Shown here: positions 43,401 to 52,980 of the stretch, in pieces
Layout of the letters: each line of letters starts with the position of its first letter
How positions within the stretch are numbered: position 1 is the first letter of the stretch
NCBI GenBank assembly: GCA_038226665.1
Contig: JBBRQI010000015.1
Coordinates: 12,460-76,459, forward strand
DNA: 64,000 bases
Reading direction: 5' to 3'
DNA from: SZAS-103 sp038226665
GTDB lineage: Bacteria > Pseudomonadota > Gammaproteobacteria > Xanthomonadales > Xanthomonadaceae
Made by a program: the position numbers and the translations under genes
Notes under the pieces: model-generated
The model's database searches: none
The model's input: only the letters and a program-made list of their open reading frames with translations
What the model was told of the DNA's origin: nothing

Positions 43401-44531
43401 TCAGCTTCCAGCCAATTGCGTGTAGGCGGCGATCACCCCGTTGCCGTTGGCCGGCGGCACGGTCGCGAACTGCGCGCGCAGCGCTGCGCTGACCGCACGC
43501 ACGCGTGGTGCGTTGGCGATCTTTCCAAGCCCGAACACGCGCTCGCCTTCGCGCGAGGAGAATTGGTGCAGTTCGAAGAAGAAGCGTTCCTGGCCGTCGG
43601 TCAGGAAACCCAGGCAGGGTTGCGCGGATTCAGGCGAATCCAGCTTGCGGCCATCGCGCATCTCGCGTTCGCGGCATAGTCGCAGTGCGCTGTCGGCAAG
43701 TTCCGCGAACGATTCGGCGGCATTGGCAGTGTCGAGGTCGGCGGCGAGACGCGCGAGGATCAGCGCCGATTCGATCATCGGATCGCGCCGCCAGTCCGGC
43801 ACCGCCTGGTCCAGCCAGCCCGGCAGATAGCGAGCGAGCGCCCCGCCGCAGACCGCGGCCTCGGCCGAATTGGCCAATGGTCGCGCGAACAATCCGAAGG
43901 TGCTGCCGGCGATCATGATTTCCATCGCGATGTACAGCGCGCGATCGTGCTCGCGGCTGTAGCCGCAGGTGTCGAGGATACGCAGGGTCTCGGCGATGCT
44001 GGCCGCTTCGTTGCCGCCGATCGGGCCGGGCACGTCGGCCGACTCGCGCTGGCGCAAGTCGTGACAGGCCGCGAACAGCGCGAGTTTCAGCCAGTCCGCC
44101 AGCGGCAATGCGGCGTAGCCGAGGGCGCGTTCGAGCGCGCGCAAGCGGCGATCGGCGATTTCCAGCACGTGGCCTTCGTTGTGATACGGATGCGGGTCGT
44201 TGCCGAAACTGCCATGCCGCAGGCCCAGCCGCGCGAGTCCGAGGATGAAGGCGTCGGCGGCGCGGTCGAGGGTCGGCGCGGCAGCGTCGCCGAAGTGCTC
44301 GAGCAGGCGCAGGCGCCGATGCCGCATCCATTCGAGGATGTCCGGACGATGCTGCGATACAAGCGCGCGCGCAGCATCGGCGTCGGGCAGGGCACGCTCG
44401 CTGGCATCCGGCAGAAACAGGCTGGAATAACCGAGGATCAGGGCACGACCCCGCGCGGCCCCATGCCGCGGCCGCAGTATAAGCGCGGAGCAGGTGCTTA
44501 CGGCCAGTGTGTACGGTCGGCTGCTGCGCAT
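43401..44531 (-). CDS. HD-domain-like protein of unknown function
   Basis: I do not recognise the family. The core holds a metal-binding-like pattern, HPYHNEGHVLEIADR followed by AACHDLRQRE, as in HD-superfamily phosphohydrolases. A helical C-terminal region contains EMIMAGSTFGLF and FFFELHQFSSREGERVFGLGK. The start is unresolved: the coding-like sequence (SSLFLPDASERALPDADAAR) begins before the first convenient inner ATG at 44327 and no ATG, GTG or TTG precedes it closely. ATG 44531 is used here provisionally. A TATACT-like box near 44475 (minus strand) argues for a start nearer 44450. It lies between radC and argS, all on the minus strand. Confidence 0.6.
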   Translation of the reverse strand: MRSSRPYTLAVSTCSALILRPRHGAARGRALILGYSSLFLPDASERALPDADAARALVSQHRPDILEWMRHRRLRLLEHFGDAAAPTLDRAADAFILGLARLGLRHGSFGNDPHPYHNEGHVLEIADRRLRALERALGYAALPLADWLKLALFAACHDLRQRESADVPGPIGGNEAASIAETLRILDTCGYSREHDRALYIAMEIMIAGSTFGLFARPLANSAEAAVCGGALARYLPGWLDQAVPDWRRDPMIESALILARLAADLDTANAAESFAELADSALRLCREREMRDGRKLDSPESAQPCLGFLTDGQERFFFELHQFSSREGERVFGLGKIANAPRVRAVSAALRAQFATVPPANGNGVIAAYTQLAGS

Positions 44532-44798
44532 TGCACGACGCGTCCCGGACGGCGTTGCCATCCCATCAGCCATCGGTCAGGCTTGCGCAATGGGGCGATG
44601 CGGAACGACATGACGCTGCTGGAACAGATCCGCCAACGCAAGCTGGTGCAGTGGGCTGCGGCCTTGCGACCCACGCTGGCTGCCGTTGTTGCGCAAACGA
44701 GGACAAGCGCCCGAGCAACTGGCGAAGATCGAATTCAAGGTGACGTTGCCGCAGTAACGACGGCGAGCCGTGCCGACATCGCACGGATGCAGCGTGGC
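44532..44798. other. Short gene-free stretch downstream of radC
   Basis: About 265 bases with only short, basic, shadow-like open frames. No terminator, promoter or RNA gene is recognised. Confidence 0.4.
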
Positions 44799-45473
44799 TC
44801 AGACCCAGCCGCGCGCGGCGAGTGAACACGGCGCGCCGTCGCCGATCACGAAATGATCGAGCAGGCGAATCTCGACCATCGCGAGTGCATCGCGCAAACG
44901 CAGCGTCACTGCGCGGTCGGCGGCGCTGGGTTCGCTGCTGCCGCTGGGATGGTTGTGGCCGACGATCAATGCGGCCGCGTTGTGCGCGAGGCAACGCTTG
45001 AGCACTTCGCGCGGGTAGACCTCGGCGCCGTCGAGCGTGCCGCGGAACAATTCCTCGAACGCGATGGCGCGATGGCGGTTGTCGAGGAACAATCCGGCGA
45101 AGACTTCGTGCGGAAGGCCGCGCAGGCGTCGCGCGAAATATTCGCCCGCGCGTGCCGGATCGGTCAGCGCATCGCCGCGTTCGAGGCCTGCTGCGAGATG
45201 CCTGCTGCCCAGTTCGAGCGCGGCCTTGAGCGCGCAGATGCGGGCCGGGCCGAGGCCTGGTTCCTGCATCAGGTCGGATGTCGAGGTTTCCAGCAAGACG
45301 CGCAGCGACCCGAAGCGCGTGAGCAGGACGCGCGCCGAGCCGACCGCATCCATGCCGCGCAGGCCCGAACCGAGGAACAATGCCAGTAGCTCGGCATCGG
45401 ACAGATGTTGGGGGCCGCGCGCCATCAGGCGTTCGCGGGGTCTTTCGTCGGCCGGCCAGTCGCTGATTTTCAT
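44799..45473 (-). CDS. radC: RadC/JAB-domain protein
   Basis: A 224-residue RadC-family protein. The N-terminal helix-hairpin-helix-like part (LSDAELLALFLGSGLRGMDAVGSAR...EPGLGPARICALKAALEL) is followed by the MPN+/JAMM domain with the zinc motif HNHPSGSSEPSAAD, preceded by the conserved Glu in FEELFRGTLD. The original DNA-repair role of RadC is not supported in E. coli and its substrate is unknown. It is divergent from coaBC with a 96-base gap, a very common arrangement. Confidence 0.93.
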   Translation of the reverse strand: MKISDWPADERPRERLMARGPQHLSDAELLALFLGSGLRGMDAVGSARVLLTRFGSLRVLLETSTSDLMQEPGLGPARICALKAALELGSRHLAAGLERGDALTDPARAGEYFARRLRGLPHEVFAGLFLDNRHRAIAFEELFRGTLDGAEVYPREVLKRCLAHNAAALIVGHNHPSGSSEPSAADRAVTLRLRDALAMVEIRLLDHFVIGDGAPCSLAARGWV

Positions 45474-45569
45474 GTGGCCATGATCGTGTTGCCGAAACCC
45501 GGCTTGCAGCGGTAAATGCAGGCGCTTCGGGTAAGCTAGCGGCTCGTATCGGCGTAGGAATCTTCTGAC

Positions 45570-46865
45570 GTGAACGTGTTAGGCGCGAGCCCGGGCTTGT
45601 CCGGTGAACGCATCCTGCTCGGTGTCAGCGGCGGCATCGCTGCGTACAAGGCGGCCGAACTCGTGCGCCGGTTGCGCGATGCGCATGCCCAGGTGCGCGT
45701 CGTGCTGACCGAAGCCGCTGCGCATTTCGTCGGTGCGGCGACGTTCCAGGCGTTGTCGGGCAATCCGGTGCGCAGCTCGCTATGGGATCCGGCGGCCGAA
45801 GCGGCGATGGGACATATCGAACTCGCGCGCTGGGCGTCGCGCGTGCTGATCGCACCGGCGAGCGCGGATGTGATCGCGAAACTCGCGCACGGCCACGCGA
45901 ACGATCTGCTCAGCACGCTCTGCCTCGCGACAACCGCGCCGCTGACGCTTGCCCCGGCGATGAACAACCGCATGTGGCAGCACCCGGCGACCCAAGCGAA
46001 TGTCGCGACCTTGCGCGAACGCGGCGCACAAATCGTTGGGCCGGATGATGGCGCGCAGGCCTGCGGCGAATTCGGCCCGGGCCGGCTCGCCGAACCCGAT
46101 GCGATCGTGCGCGCGTTGATCGCGGCGCATGCGCAGAAGAAAGAAGGCCCGTTGGCGGGACAACGTGTCCTGGTCACTGCGGGTCCAACGTATGAAGATC
46201 TCGATCCGGTGCGCTACCTCGGCAACCGCAGTTCGGGAAAGATGGGTTTCGCGATCGCTGCCGCTGCTGCCGAACTCGGTGCGGATGTGACCCTGCTCGC
46301 CGGCCCGGTTGCGTTGCCGACGCCCGCCGGGGTGCGGCGCATCGATGTGCGGCGTGCCGTTGAAATGCACGACGCCGCAATCGCTGCATTGCCGCAGGAC
46401 ATCTATATCGGCGCAGCGGCTGTTGCCGATTACATGCCGGCGCAAACGGCTGCCGACAAGATCAAGAAACCGATCTTTGATCGAGGCAGTCTTGATAAGG
46501 GCATGGCTGCGGAAGCGAGCGATTCCGGATTGACCCTCGAGCTCGTGCGCACTCCCGACATACTTGCCGAAATCGCCGCGCATCCGCAACGTCCGCGCCT
46601 CGTTGTCGGATTCGCAGCGGAGACCCGCGCGCTGGCCGAGTCCGCGCGCGACAAGTTGCAGCGCAAGCGCGTGGATGCGATCGCCGCCAATCGCGTCGGC
46701 GTGCCCGGCAGCGGTTTCGATTGCGACAGCAATGCGCTCAGCGTTTACTGGCGCAATGGCGATGGCAGCAGTGGCGAGGCGGAACTCGGTCCTGCGCCAA
46801 AGACGCAGCTTGCGCGCGAACTGATGGCGGTGTTGCTTGATCGCGTCATGGACAAACAGCCATGA
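45570..46865 (+). CDS. coaBC: Bifunctional phosphopantothenoylcysteine decarboxylase / phosphopantothenate-cysteine ligase
   Basis: CoaBC performs two steps of coenzyme A synthesis. The CoaC half has the flavoprotein start ILLGVSGGIAAYKAAELVRRL, the active-site His in MGHIELARWA, PAMNNRMW and the substrate-clamp Cys in GAQACGEFGPGR. The CoaB half begins near residue 195 (VLVTAGPTYEDLDPVRYLGNRSSGKMG) with the CTP-binding AAVADYMPA and KIKK. 431 residues is normal. The start is GTG 45570, with AGGAA upstream. It is followed by dut, whose ATG lies 10 bases after the stop. Confidence 0.96.
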   Translation: MNVLGASPGLSGERILLGVSGGIAAYKAAELVRRLRDAHAQVRVVLTEAAAHFVGAATFQALSGNPVRSSLWDPAAEAAMGHIELARWASRVLIAPASADVIAKLAHGHANDLLSTLCLATTAPLTLAPAMNNRMWQHPATQANVATLRERGAQIVGPDDGAQACGEFGPGRLAEPDAIVRALIAAHAQKKEGPLAGQRVLVTAGPTYEDLDPVRYLGNRSSGKMGFAIAAAAAELGADVTLLAGPVALPTPAGVRRIDVRRAVEMHDAAIAALPQDIYIGAAAVADYMPAQTAADKIKKPIFDRGSLDKGMAAEASDSGLTLELVRTPDILAEIAAHPQRPRLVVGFAAETRALAESARDKLQRKRVDAIAANRVGVPGSGFDCDSNALSVYWRNGDGSSGEAELGPAPKTQLARELMAVLLDRVMDKQP

Positions 46866-46875
46866 GGTTCTCCGC

Positions 46876-47334
46876 ATGACCGACCTCGTGCAGATGCGCG
46901 TGCTCGATCCGCGCCTCGGTCGCGATTTCCCGCTGCCCGATTACGCGACCCTAGGTTCGGCCGGAATGGATCTGCGCGCGATGATCGACGCCGAACTCAC
47001 CCTTGCGCCCGGCGGCACGTCGTTGATTCCGACCGGCATCGCGATCCACATCGGCGATCCGGAACTGTGCGCGGTGATCCTGCCGCGTTCCGGGTTGGGG
47101 CACAAACATGGTTTCGTGCTTGGAAATCTGGTCGGCCTGATCGATGCGGACTATCAGGGCCCCTTGATGGTGAGCGGATGGAATCGCGGCCAAGCAGCCT
47201 TTACCATCGTACCGGGCGATCGCATCGCGCAGCTGGTGTTCCTGCCGGTTGCGCGGGTCGCCTTGCAGGTGGTGCCGGAGTTTGCGGATAGCGCGCGCGG
47301 CATGGGTGGTTTCGGCCATACTGGGATGCGCTGA
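46876..47334 (+). CDS. dut: Deoxyuridine 5'-triphosphate nucleotidohydrolase (dUTPase)
   Basis: Dut hydrolyses dUTP to dUMP and keeps uracil out of DNA. The five trimeric-dUTPase motifs are all visible: GSAGMDLRA, PRSGLGHKHG, GLIDADYQGPL, GDRIAQLVFL and the C-terminal RGMGGFGHTG. 152 residues is standard. ATG 46876 (MTDLVQMRVLDPRLG) is typical. It sits between coaBC and algC, the order known from pseudomonads and xanthomonads. Confidence 0.97.
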   Translation: MTDLVQMRVLDPRLGRDFPLPDYATLGSAGMDLRAMIDAELTLAPGGTSLIPTGIAIHIGDPELCAVILPRSGLGHKHGFVLGNLVGLIDADYQGPLMVSGWNRGQAAFTIVPGDRIAQLVFLPVARVALQVVPEFADSARGMGGFGHTGMR

Positions 47335-47393
47335 GCAACACGGGCGGCATGACGGGCGAGCAGGCGCCCAGGCCATCTGGACAGGGGAAGCGG

Positions 47394-49697
47394 ATGGACG
47401 AGCAGGTCGAACGCAAGAAGAGCGACACCCTCAAGGCTGCGCTGGGACGCTTGCGCCTGCCGATCGCAGCGCTGCTCTTCGTGTTGGCGTTGTTGTTCGC
47501 CTGGGACGCATGGCATCAGGGTGCGGCATCGCGCGCCGTTGCGACCGTGGCGGCGGAGGGAGGGCGGTTGCAGGCAGAGGAACGCGGCATCCTGGCCGAT
47601 CTCATGATGAATTTCGACCACGCGCGCAGCGCACCGGCGGTCGTTGCGGCGGTCGTCGCTGGCGATACCAGTGCCGCTGCCAAGGCATTTACCGTCCGTT
47701 GGGCGGACGCGCGCGATGTGCAATTCGTCGCGCCTGACCTCGGTGTGGCGTATGCCGATCCGGACAAGTTCGGCTACGGGCGCATCGCGGTGCTCAATGC
47801 CGCCCTGCGCGACGGCGTGGCGCGGGCTTCGGTGGCGCGGGTGAATGGCAAGCCGATGCTGATGCTTGCCGGGGCGATCAAGCAGAACGGCGAAGTCAAA
47901 TCGCTGGTGATGGTGGCATTGCCGACGACCGCCATGAGCGATCCGATCGGCGAGTCCCATCCTGGCAACGGTTATCTGGCCTTGCGTTTCCACGGCTACG
48001 ACATCGCGACCAAGGGCGATCCGCAAGTGGCGTTGATGGGTAAATCCGACATGCTCGCGTTGTTCGACAACGGATTCGTGGTGCACACGGCGAGCCCCCA
48101 GGTCGCCGAAAGTTTCCTCGGCCTTGCACCGACGATCGAATACATCCTGTTCGCGCTGTTCGTATTGGCCGGAGCCGCGTTGTTGAAATTCGGCAAGGAG
48201 CTGCATTCCCGCCACACGGCAGTCGCCGATACGGCGGACGAAGGCACGTTCGCCGACGCGCTCGCCGCCGAACAACAGCCGCGCAAGATCATCCGTGATC
48301 CGGAAAAACGCGCTGCGGTCGCGATCTCGCGTGACATCTTCCGTGCCTACGACATCCGCGGCGTGGTCGGGAAGGACCTGGATGCGGGTGTCGCGAAACT
48401 GATCGGCCATGCGATCGGCAGCGCGATGCAGGAGCAGGGACTCAAGGACATCGTGATCGGCCGCGACGGCCGCCTGTCGGGACCGGAGATGATGAACGCG
48501 CTGATCGACGGCCTGCGCGCCGCCGGCCGCGATGTCATCGACATCGGCCAGGCGCCGACGCCACTGTGCTACTTCGCCGCGTTCCAGCTGCGCACCGGTT
48601 CGTGCGTCGCGGTCACCGGCAGCCACAATCCGCCGGATTACAACGGCTTCAAGATCGTGCTGGGTGGCGACACGCTTGCCGGTGAGGCGATCGAGGCGTT
48701 GTACGCACGGATCGCCGAGGATCGCCTGTACAAGGCGGTGACGCCCGGCATCCTCTCGCAGCGCGAAGTCGCCCAGGACTATATCCGTCGCATCGCCGAG
48801 GACGTGCAGCTCGAACGCAAGCTCAAGGTCGTCGTCGATTGCGGCAACGGCGTCGCGGGCATGCTCGCGCCGGAAGTGCTCGAGGCGATCGGCTGCGAGG
48901 TGATGCCGATCTTCTGCGAGGTGGACGGCACCTTCCCGAACCATCATCCGGATCCGAGCGAGCCCAAGAACCTCACCGACGCGATCCAGATGGTGCAACG
49001 CCTCGGCGCGGACATCGGTATTGCATTCGACGGCGACGGCGATCGCCTTGGCGTGGTCACGCGCGCCGGCGAGATCATCTATTCCGATCGCCTGCTGATG
49101 CTGTTCGCAGCCGACGTGCTCGAACGCAATCCCGGTGCGTGCATCGTGTACGACGTCAAGTGCACCGGACACCTGGCGGGACACATCCTGAGCCATGGCG
49201 GCAGCCCGCTGATGTGGAAGACCGGGCATTCGCTGATCAAGGCCAAGATGAAGGAAACCGGCGCCGAACTCGCCGGCGAGATGAGCGGTCATTTCTTCTT
49301 CAAGGAGCGTTGGTACGGCTTCGACGACGGCATTTACGCCGCCGCGCGGTTGCTGGAAATCCTCGCTACGCGCGACGAGGACGCCGACGCGGTGTTCGCC
49401 GAATTACCCAAGGGTTTCAGTACGCCTGAGCTCAAGGTGCCCATGGCCGAAGGCGAAAGCCATGCGTTCATCGACAGGTTCCGCGAACGCGCGAAGTTCG
49501 AGGGAGCGCGCGTCGCCACCATCGACGGCATCCGCGCGGATTGGTCCGACGGCTGGGGCATCGTACGTGCATCCAACACCACGCCGGTGCTGGTGATGCG
49601 TTTCGATGCGGATACGCCGGCAGCGCTCGAGCGTATCCAGGGCGTTTTCCGCCAGCAACTGCTGGCGGTGAAAGCAGATCTGGCATTGCCGTTCTGA
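47394..49697 (+). CDS. algC: Phosphomannomutase/phosphoglucomutase with N-terminal membrane sensor-like domain
   Basis: The C-terminal about 455 residues (from ISRDIFRAYDIRG near residue 310) are a full alpha-D-phosphohexomutase: catalytic Ser410 in TGSHNPPDYNG, metal loop DGDGDRLG, sugar-binding GEMSGHFFF and phosphate-binding RASNTTPVLVMRF. It interconverts mannose or glucose 6- and 1-phosphates for LPS and exopolysaccharide precursors. The first about 300 residues form two membrane helices (about 22-39 and 248-268) flanking an extracytoplasmic domain, so the enzyme is membrane-tethered. ATG 47394 is favoured by AGGGGA upstream; ATG 47349 would add 15 residues. Confidence 0.92.
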   Translation: MDEQVERKKSDTLKAALGRLRLPIAALLFVLALLFAWDAWHQGAASRAVATVAAEGGRLQAEERGILADLMMNFDHARSAPAVVAAVVAGDTSAAAKAFTVRWADARDVQFVAPDLGVAYADPDKFGYGRIAVLNAALRDGVARASVARVNGKPMLMLAGAIKQNGEVKSLVMVALPTTAMSDPIGESHPGNGYLALRFHGYDIATKGDPQVALMGKSDMLALFDNGFVVHTASPQVAESFLGLAPTIEYILFALFVLAGAALLKFGKELHSRHTAVADTADEGTFADALAAEQQPRKIIRDPEKRAAVAISRDIFRAYDIRGVVGKDLDAGVAKLIGHAIGSAMQEQGLKDIVIGRDGRLSGPEMMNALIDGLRAAGRDVIDIGQAPTPLCYFAAFQLRTGSCVAVTGSHNPPDYNGFKIVLGGDTLAGEAIEALYARIAEDRLYKAVTPGILSQREVAQDYIRRIAEDVQLERKLKVVVDCGNGVAGMLAPEVLEAIGCEVMPIFCEVDGTFPNHHPDPSEPKNLTDAIQMVQRLGADIGIAFDGDGDRLGVVTRAGEIIYSDRLLMLFAADVLERNPGACIVYDVKCTGHLAGHILSHGGSPLMWKTGHSLIKAKMKETGAELAGEMSGHFFFKERWYGFDDGIYAAARLLEILATRDEDADAVFAELPKGFSTPELKVPMAEGESHAFIDRFRERAKFEGARVATIDGIRADWSDGWGIVRASNTTPVLVMRFDADTPAALERIQGVFRQQLLAVKADLALPF

Positions 49698-49718
49698 CCT
49701 GCGGCCGCGCCGCCAGGC

Positions 49719-50417
49719 TCAGCCTTTCGGCGGAGGTATCGTGGGTGCCGACGTCGGCGTACTGCCGGAATGCGCCGCCTCGGCGGCAGCCCGCAGCGTG
49801 CGGTAGCGACTCATCGTCGCGACCCTTTCCTTGATCAGGTTCGCAGCCTGCACTTCCTGCTGCATTTCGGTTTGCTGCTGCTCGACGATCTGTGCGTGGG
49901 TGGCCTTGATCGAGGTTGTGAGCTGTGCGTTCACCGGCTTGCCCGATAGCTCGAGGTTGGACGCAGCGATCAGCAGCGACGACAAGCCTTGCTGCTGGCT
50001 GTCCAGACCGATCCGGGTCGCCTTGAGCGATTCGGCCTGCATCGCGACGCGCTCGTCGTAGGCACGTTTGATCTCGGCTTCGGATGGATACGAGGCCAGC
50101 AAGACCACATCGGTCTGCTTGGCCTTCTCGATCGCCTCGGCAGCCTTGGCCTCGGCATCCGCCTTGGCCTGCGCAGCGGCACGCTCTTCCGGCGACAAGC
50201 TGCGGTCGACGTTCTTGAGGGTCATTCCGCTGTTCTTGCTGATTTCCTGGCGAGCCTGGGTCATTGCTTCCGGTGGCAGCACGTCGCTGTAATGATCCTT
50301 GCCGTCGGCGCTGACCCAGTGGTACAGCTTGGGCGCGGGCGGATCATCGGCGAATGCAGCCGGCGCGAAAAACAACGTGGCGACGATGGCTGCGAGTGTC
50401 TTGCGCGGTCTGTTCAT
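49719..50417 (-). CDS. Exported DUF4124-domain protein
   Basis: A 232-residue protein with a signal peptide (residues 1-23, cleavage near AFA/DDP). A short DUF4124 domain follows (LYHWVSADGKDHYSDVLPPEA), a motif of secreted proteobacterial proteins of unknown function. The rest is a long Ala/Glu/Lys-rich helix with coiled-coil character (about residues 75-200) and a Pro-rich end. It follows pyrE on the same strand after 19 bases. Confidence 0.75.
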   Translation of the reverse strand: MNRPRKTLAAIVATLFFAPAAFADDPPAPKLYHWVSADGKDHYSDVLPPEAMTQARQEISKNSGMTLKNVDRSLSPEERAAAQAKADAEAKAAEAIEKAKQTDVVLLASYPSEAEIKRAYDERVAMQAESLKATRIGLDSQQQGLSSLLIAASNLELSGKPVNAQLTTSIKATHAQIVEQQQTEMQQEVQAANLIKERVATMSRYRTLRAAAEAAHSGSTPTSAPTIPPPKG

Positions 50418-50436
50418 GGCGCCTCCAGCGACGGCA

Positions 50437-51087
50437 TCAAGGGCCGCTTCCGTAGCGCTGACGATACGCCAAAAGTGCTTCGTGGTGCATGGCCAGGTCG
50501 GCCCGGCCATCGGCCAGTTGCAGCAACTCGTCCAGGCCCGCGATCGCGAGGAGTGGAAGCCCGAATTCGGCGCGCACGGCGTCGGTTGCGGACATGCCGC
50601 TGTTGCCGCTGCGCTCTTGCCGGTCCAGCGCGATCAGCACGCCGCACGGGATGCCGCCGGCTTGGCGGATGATGTCGATCGCCTCGCGGATCGCGGTGCC
50701 TGCGGTGATCACGTCGTCCACGATCAGCACGCGCTTGGCAGCGAGCGAGGCGCCGATCAGCGAACCGCCTTCGCCGTGATCCTTGGCTTCCTTGCGGTTG
50801 AATGCGAGTGGCGCATCGCGCCCTTGCCTTGCCAATGCGATGGCGACGGCGGTGGCGAGCGGAATGCCCTTGTAGGCCGGTCCGAACAGCACGTCGAATT
50901 CGAGTTGCGCAGCGAGCAGAGTCTGCGCATACGCATCGCCGAGCGCCGCCAACGCAACGCCGCTGTCGAAGCGCCCGGCATTGAAGAAGTACGGACTGAT
51001 GCGTCCGGACTTCAAGGTGTATTCGCCGAAGCGCAACGCATCGCGCGCGAGTGCTGATTCAAGGAATTGTCGCTGGTATTCCTGCAT
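50437..51087 (-). CDS. pyrE: Orotate phosphoribosyltransferase
   Basis: PyrE joins orotate to PRPP, giving OMP in pyrimidine synthesis. The 216-residue chain has the PRPP loop VLIVDDVITAGTAIREA near residue 120, FGPAYKGIPLATAVA and the flexible-loop FNRKEAKDHGEGG. Together with coaBC-dut-algC this recalls the pseudomonad coaBC-dut-algC-argB-pyrE neighbourhood, here without argB and with pyrE on the opposite strand. Confidence 0.96.
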   Translation of the reverse strand: MQEYQRQFLESALARDALRFGEYTLKSGRISPYFFNAGRFDSGVALAALGDAYAQTLLAAQLEFDVLFGPAYKGIPLATAVAIALARQGRDAPLAFNRKEAKDHGEGGSLIGASLAAKRVLIVDDVITAGTAIREAIDIIRQAGGIPCGVLIALDRQERSGNSGMSATDAVRAEFGLPLLAIAGLDELLQLADGRADLAMHHEALLAYRQRYGSGP

Positions 51088-51195
51088 GGCAAGCGTTCGC
51101 GAATGGAAGGGGGCAATTGTCGCGCAAGCGCCGCATGTTTGCGCCGCTGATCGTATCGAAGTCGATCGGGTCGAAGTCGATCCAGACGAAGCCGA

Positions 51196-52980
51196 TCAGT
51201 CGGTCGGCAACGGTTGCTGTGGTTGCCATGCGCTCGCATCAAGGCGATCCAGCAACGATGCGACCTGCGCGCGCGCAAGCTTGCCGTGGATCGGCAACAC
51301 CACGGTATCGCCCGGCTGCGCCCAGGCGAGCAATGCGTGCGAGGCTTCGTGTTCGTCGCTGTGGAATGGCATCGCATCCGCCGCGATGCCTTTGGCAAGC
51401 AGGGTTTCGCGCAGGATCGCGGCGACTTCTCCGGGCGCGCGGCCGCGCAGCATTCCAGCGATGTCCTTGAGCACGACGCAACCGGGATGGAATGACGCCG
51501 CAATCACCGCGAGCGCATGCAGATCCGCATCGCTGCGGTCACCGGCCTGGCCGAGCAGCAACCCAAGCCGTCCATTGGCGCGTTGCACATTTGCAACCTG
51601 CAACAAGCCACGCAAGCCATCGGGATTGTGCGCATAGTCGAGCCACACGTCGATTCCGGACAGCGACCAATGTTGCAGTCGGCCCGGATTGTCGGCATGG
51701 CTGGCACCGAAGCGCGCAAGCACGTCGGCGATTGTTTGTGGCGCGATGCCAAGTGCAATCGCACCGAGTGACGCTGCGAGGATATTGGCGATGTTGTAGC
51801 GCGCCTGCCCATGCGCGCTGAGCGGCATCGCATCGATCGCACCGAGATCGTGCGGTTTGCCGGCGAATACGAGGTGTCCGCGTCCGTCGCGCACGCCGCA
51901 GGTCGCGCCGCCGCGCGCACGATGCGTTTCCAGGAACATGTTGCGATCGTCCAGCGCGAACCATCCGAGTACGCAGTCGAGGCCATCGGCGTGTGCGCGC
52001 AAGGTCGCATCATCGGCGTTGAGCACGAGCAATCCATCGCGATCGACGACGCGCGCGACCGCGAGCTTCACCCGCGCGAGGCCGTCGAGATCGTGCACGC
52101 CGTAAGCACCGTAATGATCGGCGCTGAGATTGGTGACGATGGCGGTGCGCGCGCGCTGCATCGCGAGTCCGCGCCGCAGCATGCCTCCGCGGGCGGTTTC
52201 GAGGATCGCAGCCTGCACTTCCGGGTGTCGCAACACGGCGCGAGCGCCAGCCGGGCCGGAATAATCGCCGGCTGCACTCTGCGCGGCATCGACGAACAAG
52301 CCGTCGGTACAGCTGTAGCCGGTGCGCCAGCCGTGCGCGCGCGCCATCGCTGCGAGCAGGCGCACGGTCGTGGTCTTGCCGTTGGTGCCGGTAACGAGCG
52401 CAAGCGGAACATCGTGCAGGGTCGACCAGTCGATGGTGCCCGCACCCGGCAATGCATCAGGCAGCCAGCTGTGCGCACCGACCCCTTCGCCGAGCGTGAT
52501 TGCATCGTCGTCGATCAACAGCGCGACGCGATGCGCCTGCGCCGCGCGTTCGAGCGCGATCAATCCTGGATTCGCTTCGCTCGCCGCGAGCGCGCGCAGG
52601 GTCGCCATCGCCAGCGTTTCATCCCACGCCGCGGCATAGCCCGGCGCATGGAAGCGCGCGTAGCCGGAGTCCGCGCGCGCGTCGGCGATGCTTGCGAGCC
52701 ATGCCCATTCGTTGACGTCGGTCGCGGCGAACAGTTGATCGAGCGGCGCGGCGAACGCGAGCGTTGCGCCGCTTGCATGTGTTTGCGCGAAGACGGGAGT
52801 GTCGGGCCATCCGAGCGCATCGCGTGCTGTTGCGACGTGCGTACGCCACGCTTCCAGCAATGCAGCATCGACCGCGATGCCATCGGTTTCCAGCGCAGCG
52901 CCCACGCTGCCGAAATACGGATTCGGACCGAGCAACCGGCGCGAATCGGAGAACGGCGTTGGACTCGGCTCAAGCTCCAC
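51196..52980 (-). CDS. Mur-ligase family protein related to cyanophycin synthetase (ligase half only)
   Basis: A 594-residue Mur-type amide ligase homologous to the C-terminal half of CphA. P-loop VTGTNGKTTTVRLLA at about residue 195; ILETARGGMLRRGLAM, VTNLSADHYGAYGV, LNADDATLRAHADG and DYAHNPDGLRGLL are also seen. The N-terminal 190 residues replace the ATP-grasp domain of CphA with a different short domain (GPNPYFGSVGAALETDG...). It lies 186 bases beyond the cphA gene on the same strand. Truncated companions of this kind (cphA-prime) are known beside cphA in some betaproteobacteria; their role is not settled. The start is GTG 52980, with weak initiation signals. Confidence 0.8.
   Translation of the reverse strand: MELEPSPTPFSDSRRLLGPNPYFGSVGAALETDGIAVDAALLEAWRTHVATARDALGWPDTPVFAQTHASGATLAFAAPLDQLFAATDVNEWAWLASIADARADSGYARFHAPGYAAAWDETLAMATLRALAASEANPGLIALERAAQAHRVALLIDDDAITLGEGVGAHSWLPDALPGAGTIDWSTLHDVPLALVTGTNGKTTTVRLLAAMARAHGWRTGYSCTDGLFVDAAQSAAGDYSGPAGARAVLRHPEVQAAILETARGGMLRRGLAMQRARTAIVTNLSADHYGAYGVHDLDGLARVKLAVARVVDRDGLLVLNADDATLRAHADGLDCVLGWFALDDRNMFLETHRARGGATCGVRDGRGHLVFAGKPHDLGAIDAMPLSAHGQARYNIANILAASLGAIALGIAPQTIADVLARFGASHADNPGRLQHWSLSGIDVWLDYAHNPDGLRGLLQVANVQRANGRLGLLLGQAGDRSDADLHALAVIAASFHPGCVVLKDIAGMLRGRAPGEVAAILRETLLAKGIAADAMPFHSDEHEASHALLAWAQPGDTVVLPIHGKLARAQVASLLDRLDASAWQPQQPLPTD

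Noticed and set aside
47154..49292. A 712-codon minus-strand frame antisense to algC
   Set aside because: Composition is His/Arg/Asp-rich without motifs, and algC on the plus strand is certain.
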